Source: Magnetococcales bacterium DCbin4
Lineage (GTDB): Bacteria > Pseudomonadota > Magnetococcia > Magnetococcales > UBA8363
Reading direction: 5' to 3'
Assembly: GCA_002753735.1 (NCBI GenBank)
Contig: PEAN01000039.1
Span: 1 to 36,008 of the forward strand
Length of the DNA stretch: 36,008 nucleotides
A model generated the notes under the pieces. It was not told the origin of the DNA. It worked only from the letters and a program-made list of their open reading frames with translations, and ran no database searches. The position numbers and the translations under genes are program-made. Below, one piece after another: positions 9,791 to 18,020 of the stretch. The first letter of the stretch is position 1. Each line of letters starts with the position of its first letter.

Positions 9791-11910
9791 GCGCCTTTGA
9801 ACGCCTCCATCCCGCCGTTCAGCACCACATCGTCAACTCCCTGGGCTGGTCCTCCCTGCGGCCGCTTCAGGAATCCTCCATCGATCCCATCCTCCAGGGC
9901 AAAAACGCCATTCTGCTGGCCCCGACTGCCGGGGGGAAAACCGAAGCCGCCATTTTTCCCGTTTTCTCCCGCATGCTCAGCGAGAACTGGCAAGGACTCT
10001 CGGTTCTTTACGTCTGTCCCATCAAAGCCCTGCTGAACAATCTGGAACACCGGCTGGACAGCTTTGCGACCCTCGTTGGTCGGCGGGTCGAACTGTGGCA
10101 TGGCGACATCAAGGACAGCAAACGGCAGAAGATCGGCAAGGCACCCCCGGACATCTTGTTGGCAACGCCGGAATCCATTGAGGTGATCCTGGTTTCCCGC
10201 CGGATCGAGCACCGGATGTTCTTCCAGAACGTTAAAGCGGTCATCATTGACGAGGTGCATGCCTTTGCAGGTGATGACCGGGGATGGCATCTCCTCTCCC
10301 TTCTGGAACGATTGACGCGCCTGACTGGCCGGGACATTCAGCGCATCGGCCTGTCGGCTACGGTTGGAAACCCACAGGATCTTCTGAAGTGGGTTTCCGG
10401 TTCCTCCAAGTCCGAAGGGCTGGTGATCAATCCGCGGGTGAAGGACGCCGTCAAGCCGGACGTGCAGGTGGATTACGTCGGCAACCTGGGCAATGCCGCC
10501 ATCGTCATCTCCCGATTGCACAGGGGAGAAAAGCGGCTGGTCTTCTGCGATAGCCGCAGCCAGGTGGAAAGGCTGTCGGTGGAGCTGCGGGGGCTTGGGG
10601 TCGCGACCCACGTCTCCCACAGCTCCCTCAGCCTGGATGAAAGAAAGCGGGCCGAGGCGGCCTTTGCCCAGGGTCAGGATTGCGTGATCGTGGCCACCAG
10701 CACCCTGGAGCTTGGAATCGATGTAGGGGATCTCGACCGGGTGATCCAGATCGATGCGCCCTTCACCGTTGCATCCTTCCTTCAGCGTATTGGACGAACG
10801 GGCCGCCGTGCGGGCAGCAGCCGGAACTGCCTTTTCCTTACCACGACTGAGGACGCCTTTCTAAGGGCCATGGGATTGATGCGGCTGTGGGTGGAAGGAT
10901 ACGTGGAGCCCATCGTGCCACCACCATTGCCGTTCCACATCCTGGCCCAGCAGATCATGGCACTGTCGCTTCAAGAATCCGGCATTGGCTTTCAGGCTTG
11001 GCGAGCGCATATCGGGGGCATGCCTGGTTTTGCCGGGATGGATCCAGGGGATCAGAATGAAATCGTCCGCCACATGCGCTTGGCGGGGATTCTCTTTGAG
11101 GACGGCGGCCTGCTCATGATGGGCGATGAGGGAGAAGCGAAGTTCGGTCGCCGCCACTTCATGGAGCTGATGTCCGTATTCCTAAGCCCCCCCATGTTCA
11201 CGATTCTCCACGGACGCAAGGAAATCGGTCAGGTCCACCAGCACTCGTTCCAGACCCACAACAAGGGCCCGGCGATCCTGGCCCTGGCCGGGCAGAGCTG
11301 GCGCGTGACCCACATCGACTGGAACCGGCACATCGCCTACGTCGAGCCTTCCAAGGAAAGGGGCAAGTCCCGTTGGGTCGGCGGCGGACAGCCCATGCAC
11401 TTCAAACTTTGCCAGGCGGTGGTACGTGTTTTGGTTGAGGAGACCACGGGGTTCTCGGTATCTGAACGTGGGCAAGCCCTGTTGGCTGATCTCAGGGATG
11501 AATTCGATTGGCTGGAACCTGAGAAAACGTTCTTGATCAGCAACGGAAAAGGCGAGGTCAGGTGGTGGACCTTTGCGGGCCAGGCGCTGAATTCCCAGGC
11601 AGCCACCCATTTGGTGGATTGTGGGTTTGAAGCAAAGTTTGATAACTTCTCTGTCATGCTTAAAGGCGTTTGTGAGCCAGAAAAGGTGTTGTCTGCGATT
11701 CATTCATGGTATGCAAATCGGGGTCAAGGTCTTCGATCTGTAGCGCATGAAGAGATGGCAAACAGCCTGAAATTCTCGGCCTGCCTGTCTGTTACGATGA
11801 TCAGTAAAATGTTTACAGAACGGCGCAATATCTTTCCGGAGTTGGAAAGACTGGCATCGTGGTTCGACGCCAGTTCGGTTCAATCCATGAATTTCACCGC
11901 ATATCATTGA
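9787..11910 (+). CDS. brxHI: BREX type 2 DEAD/DEAH-box helicase BrxHI (Lhr-like)
   Basis: This 707-residue superfamily 2 helicase shows the expected series of motifs: motif I APTAGGKT (residues ~45-52), motif II DEVH (~155-158), motif III SAT (~189-191), a motif IV FCDSRSQ segment (~255), and motifs V/VI TLELGID and QRIGRTGRRAG (~305 and ~332-342). The RIGRTGR form and the long C-terminal extension are like Lhr-type helicases. The GTG start at 9787 overlaps the brxD stop. The last ~90 codons fall to about 45% G+C by hand count (27, 29 and 25 of 60 in the lines from 11641), unlike the ~62-70% seen in several pglX/pglY lines. The 3' end overlaps the convergent HD-GYP gene by 7 nt, leaving no room for an intergenic terminator. 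Confidence 0.9.
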   Translation: MSAFERLHPAVQHHIVNSLGWSSLRPLQESSIDPILQGKNAILLAPTAGGKTEAAIFPVFSRMLSENWQGLSVLYVCPIKALLNNLEHRLDSFATLVGRRVELWHGDIKDSKRQKIGKAPPDILLATPESIEVILVSRRIEHRMFFQNVKAVIIDEVHAFAGDDRGWHLLSLLERLTRLTGRDIQRIGLSATVGNPQDLLKWVSGSSKSEGLVINPRVKDAVKPDVQVDYVGNLGNAAIVISRLHRGEKRLVFCDSRSQVERLSVELRGLGVATHVSHSSLSLDERKRAEAAFAQGQDCVIVATSTLELGIDVGDLDRVIQIDAPFTVASFLQRIGRTGRRAGSSRNCLFLTTTEDAFLRAMGLMRLWVEGYVEPIVPPPLPFHILAQQIMALSLQESGIGFQAWRAHIGGMPGFAGMDPGDQNEIVRHMRLAGILFEDGGLLMMGDEGEAKFGRRHFMELMSVFLSPPMFTILHGRKEIGQVHQHSFQTHNKGPAILALAGQSWRVTHIDWNRHIAYVEPSKERGKSRWVGGGQPMHFKLCQAVVRVLVEETTGFSVSERGQALLADLRDEFDWLEPEKTFLISNGKGEVRWWTFAGQALNSQAATHLVDCGFEAKFDNFSVMLKGVCEPEKVLSAIHSWYANRGQGLRSVAHEEMANSLKFSACLSVTMISKMFTERRNIFPELERLASWFDASSVQSMNFTAYH

Positions 11911-13181
11911 TACAGATCTGGCTTGGGCATGAACTGTTTGGGATCAATCTTCCATTTGTCATTCGGTTCCGGACGAACGATGCGAAAACCACCACCCGTA
12001 TCTGCTGAATGCTCCATCAAATTGATATCCCTTGGATTGAATCGTTTCCCCGTTTTTGCATCAAGAATAACCTTGATCACCGGATAAAGCAGACTTTCAC
12101 GATTGGAATGAATCACGATCCCCACCAGATGATTTTCCAAACGCACCAGGGTTCCAATGGGATAAATGCCGACGCATTGAATAAACTTCTGATAAAGTTT
12201 GGTGTTGAAATGGTTCGTTGACCAGTCGAGCATCCGTTTCAAAGCGACGTGGGGCGGGTTACCCTTGTGGTAGATGCGATCTGAGGTAATGGCATCATAA
12301 ACATCCACAATGGCCGCCATCTGCCCGAATTCATTGATTTCATCCCCGCTCAGACCGGAAGGATACCCCGTTCCATCAAATCGTTCATGATGCTGGGCCG
12401 CAACATAAATACTGATCTCAGGGATTCCCGCCGTTTGTTCGAGAATCTGTCTGCTGAATACGACATGCTGCTTCATGATGTGGAATTCTTCATCCGTCAA
12501 TTTACCCGGTTTATTGAGGATGTGTTCAGGGGTCTTCATTTTGCCGATATCATGAAGCATGCCACCCACACCCACTTTAATGATCGTCTCTTCCTCCATA
12601 TCCAAAGCCCGGCAGAAAGACATCAGAAAGACGCCAACATTGACCGAATGCATGAAAGTATATTCATCACGTTTTTTGATCAGGCTCAAACTGAGGATGG
12701 CGTCAGGATTACGAAACATCGATTCCGCCATCCCCCGGACGGCATCCTGTACCGGTGCCAGAGCAACTTGTTTTCCCAAACGGGCATCCGTCAAAACATG
12801 ACCAACAATCATGCGCGCCTTGGACTTGACTTCAGCAGCAGCAGAGAGTTCCTCGGAAAACGGTTTTTCAGGATTGAATTTAATGGCAAGTTCTTCGTCA
12901 TCACCCAGTTCCAGCAGTTGCTGCGAAAGATTCTGTTCAACTTCATTCAATGATTTCCCATCCGTCTCTTTACCTTTGGCGATGTCGATAAAGAGTTCCT
13001 TGATGCCATGATCAATAATCGCCTGAATTTCAGATTCAGTTCGGATCAGTCGAGGACCGCGAAAAGCATTTGGATCTTTATCCTGGCAACAAGGATTACG
13101 CCAATCATGATTGAAGTCGGTTACATACATTCCTACTTTCAGATCGATGATCTTTATTTTTATGATTGTTTCTTTTGCCAT
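11904..13181 (-). CDS. HD-GYP domain cyclic-di-GMP phosphodiesterase with N-terminal DUF3391
   Basis: The product is 425 residues long if translation starts at the ATG at 13181, which has AAGGA about 8 nt upstream; a longer frame back to 13229 has no better signal. The N-terminus (KIIDLKVGMYVTDF...) is a typical DUF3391 domain, often found before HD-GYP domains. The C-terminal half carries the HD-GYP signature: the first His in MHSVNVG, HDIGK (near residue 208), a His in MKQHVVFS, HHERFDGTGYP (near residue 262) and DVYDAITSDR. All metal-ligand positions appear intact, so hydrolysis of cyclic di-GMP is expected. That would lower this messenger and tend to oppose sessile growth. There is no receiver domain or membrane segment. 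The 3' end overlaps brxHI by 7 nt on the opposite strand. The kinase-like gene upstream on the same strand is 394 nt away, so co-transcription is uncertain. Confidence 0.92.
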   Translation of the reverse strand: MAKETIIKIKIIDLKVGMYVTDFNHDWRNPCCQDKDPNAFRGPRLIRTESEIQAIIDHGIKELFIDIAKGKETDGKSLNEVEQNLSQQLLELGDDEELAIKFNPEKPFSEELSAAAEVKSKARMIVGHVLTDARLGKQVALAPVQDAVRGMAESMFRNPDAILSLSLIKKRDEYTFMHSVNVGVFLMSFCRALDMEEETIIKVGVGGMLHDIGKMKTPEHILNKPGKLTDEEFHIMKQHVVFSRQILEQTAGIPEISIYVAAQHHERFDGTGYPSGLSGDEINEFGQMAAIVDVYDAITSDRIYHKGNPPHVALKRMLDWSTNHFNTKLYQKFIQCVGIYPIGTLVRLENHLVGIVIHSNRESLLYPVIKVILDAKTGKRFNPRDINLMEHSADTGGGFRIVRPEPNDKWKIDPKQFMPKPDLYQ

Positions 13182-13575
13182 GATGGTGTTCCTTGCAATC
13201 CTTGAAGGCGAGGATATGGACGAAAACAAAGTTTTTCATCCCCTTGGCTCCTGAGACGCATCAACTCTACCACACCCACCGATTTCCTGGCGAGCACATC
13301 AGCCATGTAAGAAGAATATGAACCCACGATTGATTGAGAAATGGAAGGATCGGTATCAAACGCTCCTGCCACAAAAAAATCATGGCAGGCATCGAGATGG
13401 TTCGGATGACCCAAAAGGGGGAAAAGATCTTTGTAGGGAATCACGGTCCCCTGCCCCATCATTCCATGCCGCGATGGCCGAATTTCATCACGCATTTTTC
13501 AGGCTTGAAACGATGCCGCGAAACGCTTCTCCCTGTGATGACCCGAATCCAAAACCACCCCATGCAAACAACGAA
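13182..13575. other. 394-nt non-coding gap between HD-GYP gene and kinase-like gene
   Basis: No convincing gene is seen. A minus-strand frame from 13495 to 13160 runs into the HD-GYP gene but has no recognisable motifs or start signal. A 7-bp inverted repeat, CCTGCCA (13365-13371) and TGGCAGG (13383-13389), surrounds an A-rich 11-nt loop. It could be a transcript-end structure for the kinase-like gene or an operator for the HD-GYP gene. No clear -35/-10 pair was found. Confidence 0.5.
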
Positions 13576-16500
13576 TCACCGGACACTGGTAAGGGAACTG
13601 GCAAGCCTGAAACCATTGCCAAAATTGTTGAAATCGGGACGCCCCCGGTACCGGTAACCGCAACGCAGATTGCCTGAATTACTGTGCCATGCGCCACCAC
13701 GCAATACATGCAGCGATGAGCTGTCATCATTGGCCAGGGGATTGTGTTCGGGCGCTTTACCATAATAATCTTTCACATACCAATCCTCGACCCATTCATA
13801 GACATTGCCATGCATGTCAAACAAACCATAGCGGTTGGGCGGAAAGGACCCCACGACCACAGTCGTTTTGCGAAACATCCCTTTCTCCTCCCCGGGAAGT
13901 GGCTGGCTGCCATTGAAATTGGCTTGGTTTGTAAGGATGGTGCCACCAAACTGATAGGGATCATTGCCACCGGCACGGCATGCATTTTCCCACTCCGCCT
14001 CGGTCGGCAACCGAAATACAACCGAAGATTTTTCATTCAAACGTTGAATGAATTCCGCCGCCATGGTCCAGGATACTGAATCGACCGGAAGTTGATCATC
14101 CTGGTTGAATTTGGAAGGGTTGTTGTTCGCCCCCATGATCGCTTTCCAAACCCCCTGGGTCACTTCAAATTTGGAAATACGATAGGAATCCAGACACACC
14201 CGATGCACGGGGGATTCATCCGCATCACCATATTCGGTCCCCATATTAAAACAACCTTCCGACAATTCCACAAATTCCATCCCCGTGATCGGATCCTTCC
14301 ATACCGCTCCCGCTTTGGAAGGATTGGCCACCACGGTCGGGGCTGCGGTTGCCGGTTTGGAAACTTCAGGTGGAAGGGAAGGCACTTCCGATGAAGGGGT
14401 CACCGTTTCGGGTAAAGAAGGAGCGGCCTGGAGGGAAGCTGTCTGGGATGGTTGCTCCTGTTGGACCTCAGGTGATTTCACCTCGGAGGCCGGGGACTCA
14501 ACCACAGGTTTGGCTTCAACGACCTTCTGATCCTGCTTGACGGGCGGAACCCATTCCTTGTTCAACAGCTTGCGATATCCCTCTGCGACCACCGGATGCT
14601 CAGGTGCCACCGCAGCCGCCTGGGCCAATCGTGCTTCCACCATCACACGATCCCCCTTATCAGCCGCAGCCCGGGCCAAAGTGATATATCTTGCTGCAAT
14701 TTCCCCCAGAAACGCCCCAACCTTTGGATTCCCCGGATCCAATTCACCCGCCAACATCACCCTGGCCAGGGCATTTCTGACCGGGGGTTGGGAAAGACGG
14801 TCCTCATCAATGTCATCCCGTGCCAAGGCCAATAATTGACCGGCAATGCGCCGGATTCCCTCCAGAGCCTCCTTTTGTTCAGGGACCAGAGCCAAAACCG
14901 CCCGATAACTTTCCAAGGCATTGCTCCCTTCAGGAAACGTCAAACGCATGGCACGAACATGCCGGGATGCCTCTTTAAGCAATCCTGGAATTCGCGGATC
15001 ATTCACCGCCTGGCCTTCAGGACGAGTCGTTGTATCTCCCGGGGCACCGGAAGAAGCCTCCATACCCTCCGTCCGCTTTTGCGACAGCATCGGTGACGGC
15101 AACGGCAATGGCTCTTGCTGCTGCGCCGATTCCGGCTGGTCGGCAGATGCCTTCTCCACCCTTCTGGCCAAAGGAGGCGGTTCGGGAACGGCCGACATCA
15201 CATCCATCGCCGCCTCCTCCAACGCCCCACCCGGTCCCCGAATGGCAACCTGGATTGCCTGGGTCGCAGTGATCCCCTGAGGGTCCGGCAGAATCACCAT
15301 CTCCTGATCCGATTCACGCGGCGCCTCTTCGTTGACCGCAGGAGATGTCCCCTCCGGGGCGGTCACATTCACCGACGCCTTCTCCATGGGTTCCGCCACC
15401 TGGACCGGAGGCGCCTTCTGCTGCGATGGCGATGATGGCACCGCATCCTCTTCGGGCTTCGCCGCCACATCGGTCACAGGCGGCTTGGCTTCCTTGGCGT
15501 CTGCGGCAACAGCGACGACCGGTTCACTCGGCAACACCTCATCCAAACTGAGATCCACCACCGTATCCTCGGCCAGTTCCATATCGACCACAACGTCGCT
15601 GTAACCCGTTTTCTCCAGTTTCAAGGCATAACGTCCCCGAATCACCTGGCCAACCGTCAAAGGCGTCATGCCCAGCCGTTTGCCATCCAGCGTCACCTGG
15701 GCACCACTGGGACGGCTTTCCACCCGCAACATCACCGTCTGTCCCTGATTCGGGTTCTCCCCCACCAGATCAGGATCCACCTGCTGCACAGACGGATCCA
15801 CTCCGGTATCCAGCAGCGCCACCATATCCTTCCCACCACTGTTTTTTTGATAATACCAACCCAGACCGACACTCAGAACAATGGCCACCACCGCAATCAC
15901 CAATGGACCCGCATACTGCCCCATCAATGCCAGCGGCGAAGCATCCAAAGCATCAACAAATGCCATGGCCGACGGAAACCTTTTCCCGGGATCCTTCGAC
16001 ATCGCCTGATTGATCACTCGGTTGCGCCTTTTACCCACTTCCCGCAAAGGGGGAGGTGCCATGTTACAGACCGCATGCATCAATGCCTGAGGTTCCACCT
16101 GATCGAACGGCGGACGTCCCGAAACCAATTCATAGAATATCGCCGCCAAGGCATAGCGATCCGCCGCTGGACCGGGAGGTGGAAATCCAAAAAACTGTTC
16201 CGGGGCCATGTACCCGTGTAACCGGCTGGCCGACTCCAAATCCCGTATCATGTTCTCGGTACGGATCTCCTTGGCCAGATGTTCGGGGACGAGACAAAAA
16301 TTGATCAGCTTTACTTCCCCGGTGTGCGTAATCAGGATATTGTCCGGCTTGAGATCACGATGCAATAATGACCGGTGCGCATGATCCAGGGCAAAGGCAA
16401 TCTGGCGGCAGATTTCCAAGGCTTCCGACAATGGAAGCAATCCTCTTCCGTTGCGAATTCTGTGTTCCGTCAGTGTGATCCCTTCGACGTATTCGCGTAC

Positions 16501-16764
16501 TAAAAAATGCTCCTGGCTCAGGGCGTCGAATTCCAGCGCATGCATTTTGACGATATGGGGATGATCGAGACTTTGCAAAAGTTGAAAATTACGCCGCACA
16601 TCCGCCAAAACCCGTTCATCCCGGCGGATCCGTTCCGTAAGCGTCTTGACGGTCACCGTCAATCCGGTACTTTCATCGTGGGCCAGATAGGCGTCCCCGA
16701 ACAATCCTTGCCCGAGTTCTTTCTGGAGCGTGTAACGTCCGGCCAGACTGAGACCTTTTTTCAT
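13576..16764 (-). CDS. Transmembrane Ser/Thr kinase-like protein with PEGA and FGE/SUMF-type domains (probable pseudokinase)
   Basis: The product is 1062 residues long from the ATG at 16764; a TTG 6 nt upstream is possible but lies too close to the GGGAATGG ribosome site. Order of parts: a Hanks-type kinase domain (~8-280) with LGQGLFGDAY glycine loop, VTVK lysine (~40), HRDLKPDN (135-142) and APEQ; a membrane segment (~286-306); a PEGA domain (~345-395, ESRPSGAQVTLDGKRLG); a long Pro/Glu/Ala-rich linker with helical repeats; and an FGE/SUMF1-type domain (~818-1062, GCFNMGTEYGD, RLPTEAEWENACRAGG, FDMHGNVYEWVEDWY, LRGGAWHS). The kinase faces the cytoplasm and the rest the periplasm. The DFG motif reads NFC (155-157) and the alpha-C Glu position is Asn (59). 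In the FGE domain the two catalytic Cys positions around YRYR are Gly. Signalling by binding rather than catalysis is inferred. Confidence 0.88.
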   Translation of the reverse strand: MKKGLSLAGRYTLQKELGQGLFGDAYLAHDESTGLTVTVKTLTERIRRDERVLADVRRNFQLLQSLDHPHIVKMHALEFDALSQEHFLVREYVEGITLTEHRIRNGRGLLPLSEALEICRQIAFALDHAHRSLLHRDLKPDNILITHTGEVKLINFCLVPEHLAKEIRTENMIRDLESASRLHGYMAPEQFFGFPPPGPAADRYALAAIFYELVSGRPPFDQVEPQALMHAVCNMAPPPLREVGKRRNRVINQAMSKDPGKRFPSAMAFVDALDASPLALMGQYAGPLVIAVVAIVLSVGLGWYYQKNSGGKDMVALLDTGVDPSVQQVDPDLVGENPNQGQTVMLRVESRPSGAQVTLDGKRLGMTPLTVGQVIRGRYALKLEKTGYSDVVVDMELAEDTVVDLSLDEVLPSEPVVAVAADAKEAKPPVTDVAAKPEEDAVPSSPSQQKAPPVQVAEPMEKASVNVTAPEGTSPAVNEEAPRESDQEMVILPDPQGITATQAIQVAIRGPGGALEEAAMDVMSAVPEPPPLARRVEKASADQPESAQQQEPLPLPSPMLSQKRTEGMEASSGAPGDTTTRPEGQAVNDPRIPGLLKEASRHVRAMRLTFPEGSNALESYRAVLALVPEQKEALEGIRRIAGQLLALARDDIDEDRLSQPPVRNALARVMLAGELDPGNPKVGAFLGEIAARYITLARAAADKGDRVMVEARLAQAAAVAPEHPVVAEGYRKLLNKEWVPPVKQDQKVVEAKPVVESPASEVKSPEVQQEQPSQTASLQAAPSLPETVTPSSEVPSLPPEVSKPATAAPTVVANPSKAGAVWKDPITGMEFVELSEGCFNMGTEYGDADESPVHRVCLDSYRISKFEVTQGVWKAIMGANNNPSKFNQDDQLPVDSVSWTMAAEFIQRLNEKSSVVFRLPTEAEWENACRAGGNDPYQFGGTILTNQANFNGSQPLPGEEKGMFRKTTVVVGSFPPNRYGLFDMHGNVYEWVEDWYVKDYYGKAPEHNPLANDDSSSLHVLRGGAWHSNSGNLRCGYRYRGRPDFNNFGNGFRLASSLTSVR

Positions 16765-17050
16765 TTGCAACCATTCCCGTCAACTGAAAATGCAAAGGCA
16801 GTTCACTCGACCATCCCCGGATACCGTCAAAATTCCATCTTCCCAGGACAACGATCACCACAACCCATGACTGCAACACCCGGAACAGCACCGAATCCAA
16901 GGGTTCTTCAATAAGTATTAATGAAGGGTTTCTTGCACCTTTCAGGCCATTCGCAGCACCTACCGAAAAAAATAAATAAACAATATCTTGAAGTCAGTTC
17001 TCCAGCTATTCCCTGATCACGTGTATCTCCGAGCCATCAAGGTCAATCAC
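16765..17050. promoter_or_regulatory. Divergent intergenic region between kinase-like gene and AEC transporter gene
   Basis: This region of about 290 nt must hold promoters for both divergent genes. It is A+T-rich near 16905-16985, with an imperfect repeat of AAGGGTTTCTT (around 16900 and 16924) flanking TAAGTATTAAT. A TATTAA-like hexamer occurs there, but I see no convincing -35 partner on either strand, so exact promoters are not called. A short frame on the minus strand here overlaps the kinase-like gene and is not supported. Confidence 0.35.
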
Positions 17051-17962
17051 ATGGGTAACCTTTCTCTCGTCGTGCTACTGCTTTTCTCTGGCATGGCCCT
17101 CAGACATCTTGCCGTATTTCCCAGGGACACCCCTCAAGCCCTCAATCAATACGTCATTCACATTTCACTTCCAGCACTGGTCCTGGTACAGATTCCACGC
17201 TTGAGTCTTTCCACCGACCTGATGGTTCCGGTGATCATCCCCTGGGTCATGCTGTTCTTTTCAATCCTCCTGATCCAGCTCCTGTCGCGGCATCAAGGAT
17301 GGTCCAGGGAAGTGACCGGATGTTTGATGTTGACTGTTCCCCTGGGCAATACCTCTTTTTTGGGAATCCCCATGATCGAGGCCATGTTTGGACCAACCGG
17401 AGTTCCCTACGGCGTCCTTTATGACCAGACGGGATCTTTTCTGGCGCTTTCCACCTATGGCGCGGTGGTGGTCACATTCTATCAGGCCAACCTGACGCAA
17501 AGACCGTCTTTGGCAGCCATCAGCCGTCGCATTTTCACTTTTCCCGCCTTCATTGCCCTGTGGACCGCCGTGCTGGCGGGGCAATACCTGCAAACCCTCA
17601 TGATTCAGACCATTCTGCAACGTTTGGCCGATACCCTCGTCCCCGTGGTCATGGTCGCAGTGGGATTCAACCTGAAACCCAATCTGCCCCGTCCGTATCT
17701 CGGGCCTCTGTTGATGGGTCTGGGCATCAAGATGATCGTAGCACCTGCCCTGGCTTTGGGCATTTGTCTTGCCCTGAACCTGATGACCCCTCCGGCCATC
17801 ATCGCCATTTTCGAAGCGGGAATGCCTCCCATGATCACCGCCGGGGCCATTGCTTCGGCTGCGGGATTGGCCGTGGAACTGGCTGCCGCCATCGTGGGAT
17901 TGGGAATCTTCGCCTCGTTGATCCTCTTACCCCTGTTGGCTGCCATCCTGAAGGGGATGTGA
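17051..17962 (+). CDS. AEC (auxin efflux carrier) family transporter
   Basis: A 303-residue, very hydrophobic integral membrane protein of the AEC family, whose bacterial members export or exchange small organic acids such as malate or malonate. About ten membrane segments can be traced, from NLSLVVLLLFSGMALRHL at the N-terminus to AAAIVGLGIFASLILLPLLAAIL at the C-terminus. Family-typical features include the LNQYVIHISLPALVL segment in the first half, the GNTSFLGIPMIEAMFG loop before mid-protein, and EAGMPPMITAGAIA in the second half. The ATG at 17051 is preferred because it has AAGG 9 nt upstream and begins directly at the first membrane segment; an in-frame TTG at 16988 would add 21 polar residues. 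The substrate cannot be deduced. It is divergent from the kinase-like gene and convergent with the giant repeat gene, 58 nt away. Confidence 0.88.
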   Translation: MGNLSLVVLLLFSGMALRHLAVFPRDTPQALNQYVIHISLPALVLVQIPRLSLSTDLMVPVIIPWVMLFFSILLIQLLSRHQGWSREVTGCLMLTVPLGNTSFLGIPMIEAMFGPTGVPYGVLYDQTGSFLALSTYGAVVVTFYQANLTQRPSLAAISRRIFTFPAFIALWTAVLAGQYLQTLMIQTILQRLADTLVPVVMVAVGFNLKPNLPRPYLGPLLMGLGIKMIVAPALALGICLALNLMTPPAIIAIFEAGMPPMITAGAIASAAGLAVELAAAIVGLGIFASLILLPLLAAILKGM

Positions 17963-18020
17963 TTCGACCCACATGCTCAGGTTATGAAGAGGATCTGGAA
18001 AACAGGTGCTGCCGCAAACC

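Noticed and set aside
12387-12953. Plus-strand frame of 188 codons opposite the HD-GYP gene
   Set aside because: It is a shadow of the HD-GYP coding sequence, whose catalytic motifs are intact.
13160-13495. Minus-strand open frame of 111 codons before the HD-GYP gene
   Set aside because: It overlaps the HD-GYP start in another frame, has no recognised motif and no convincing ribosome site.
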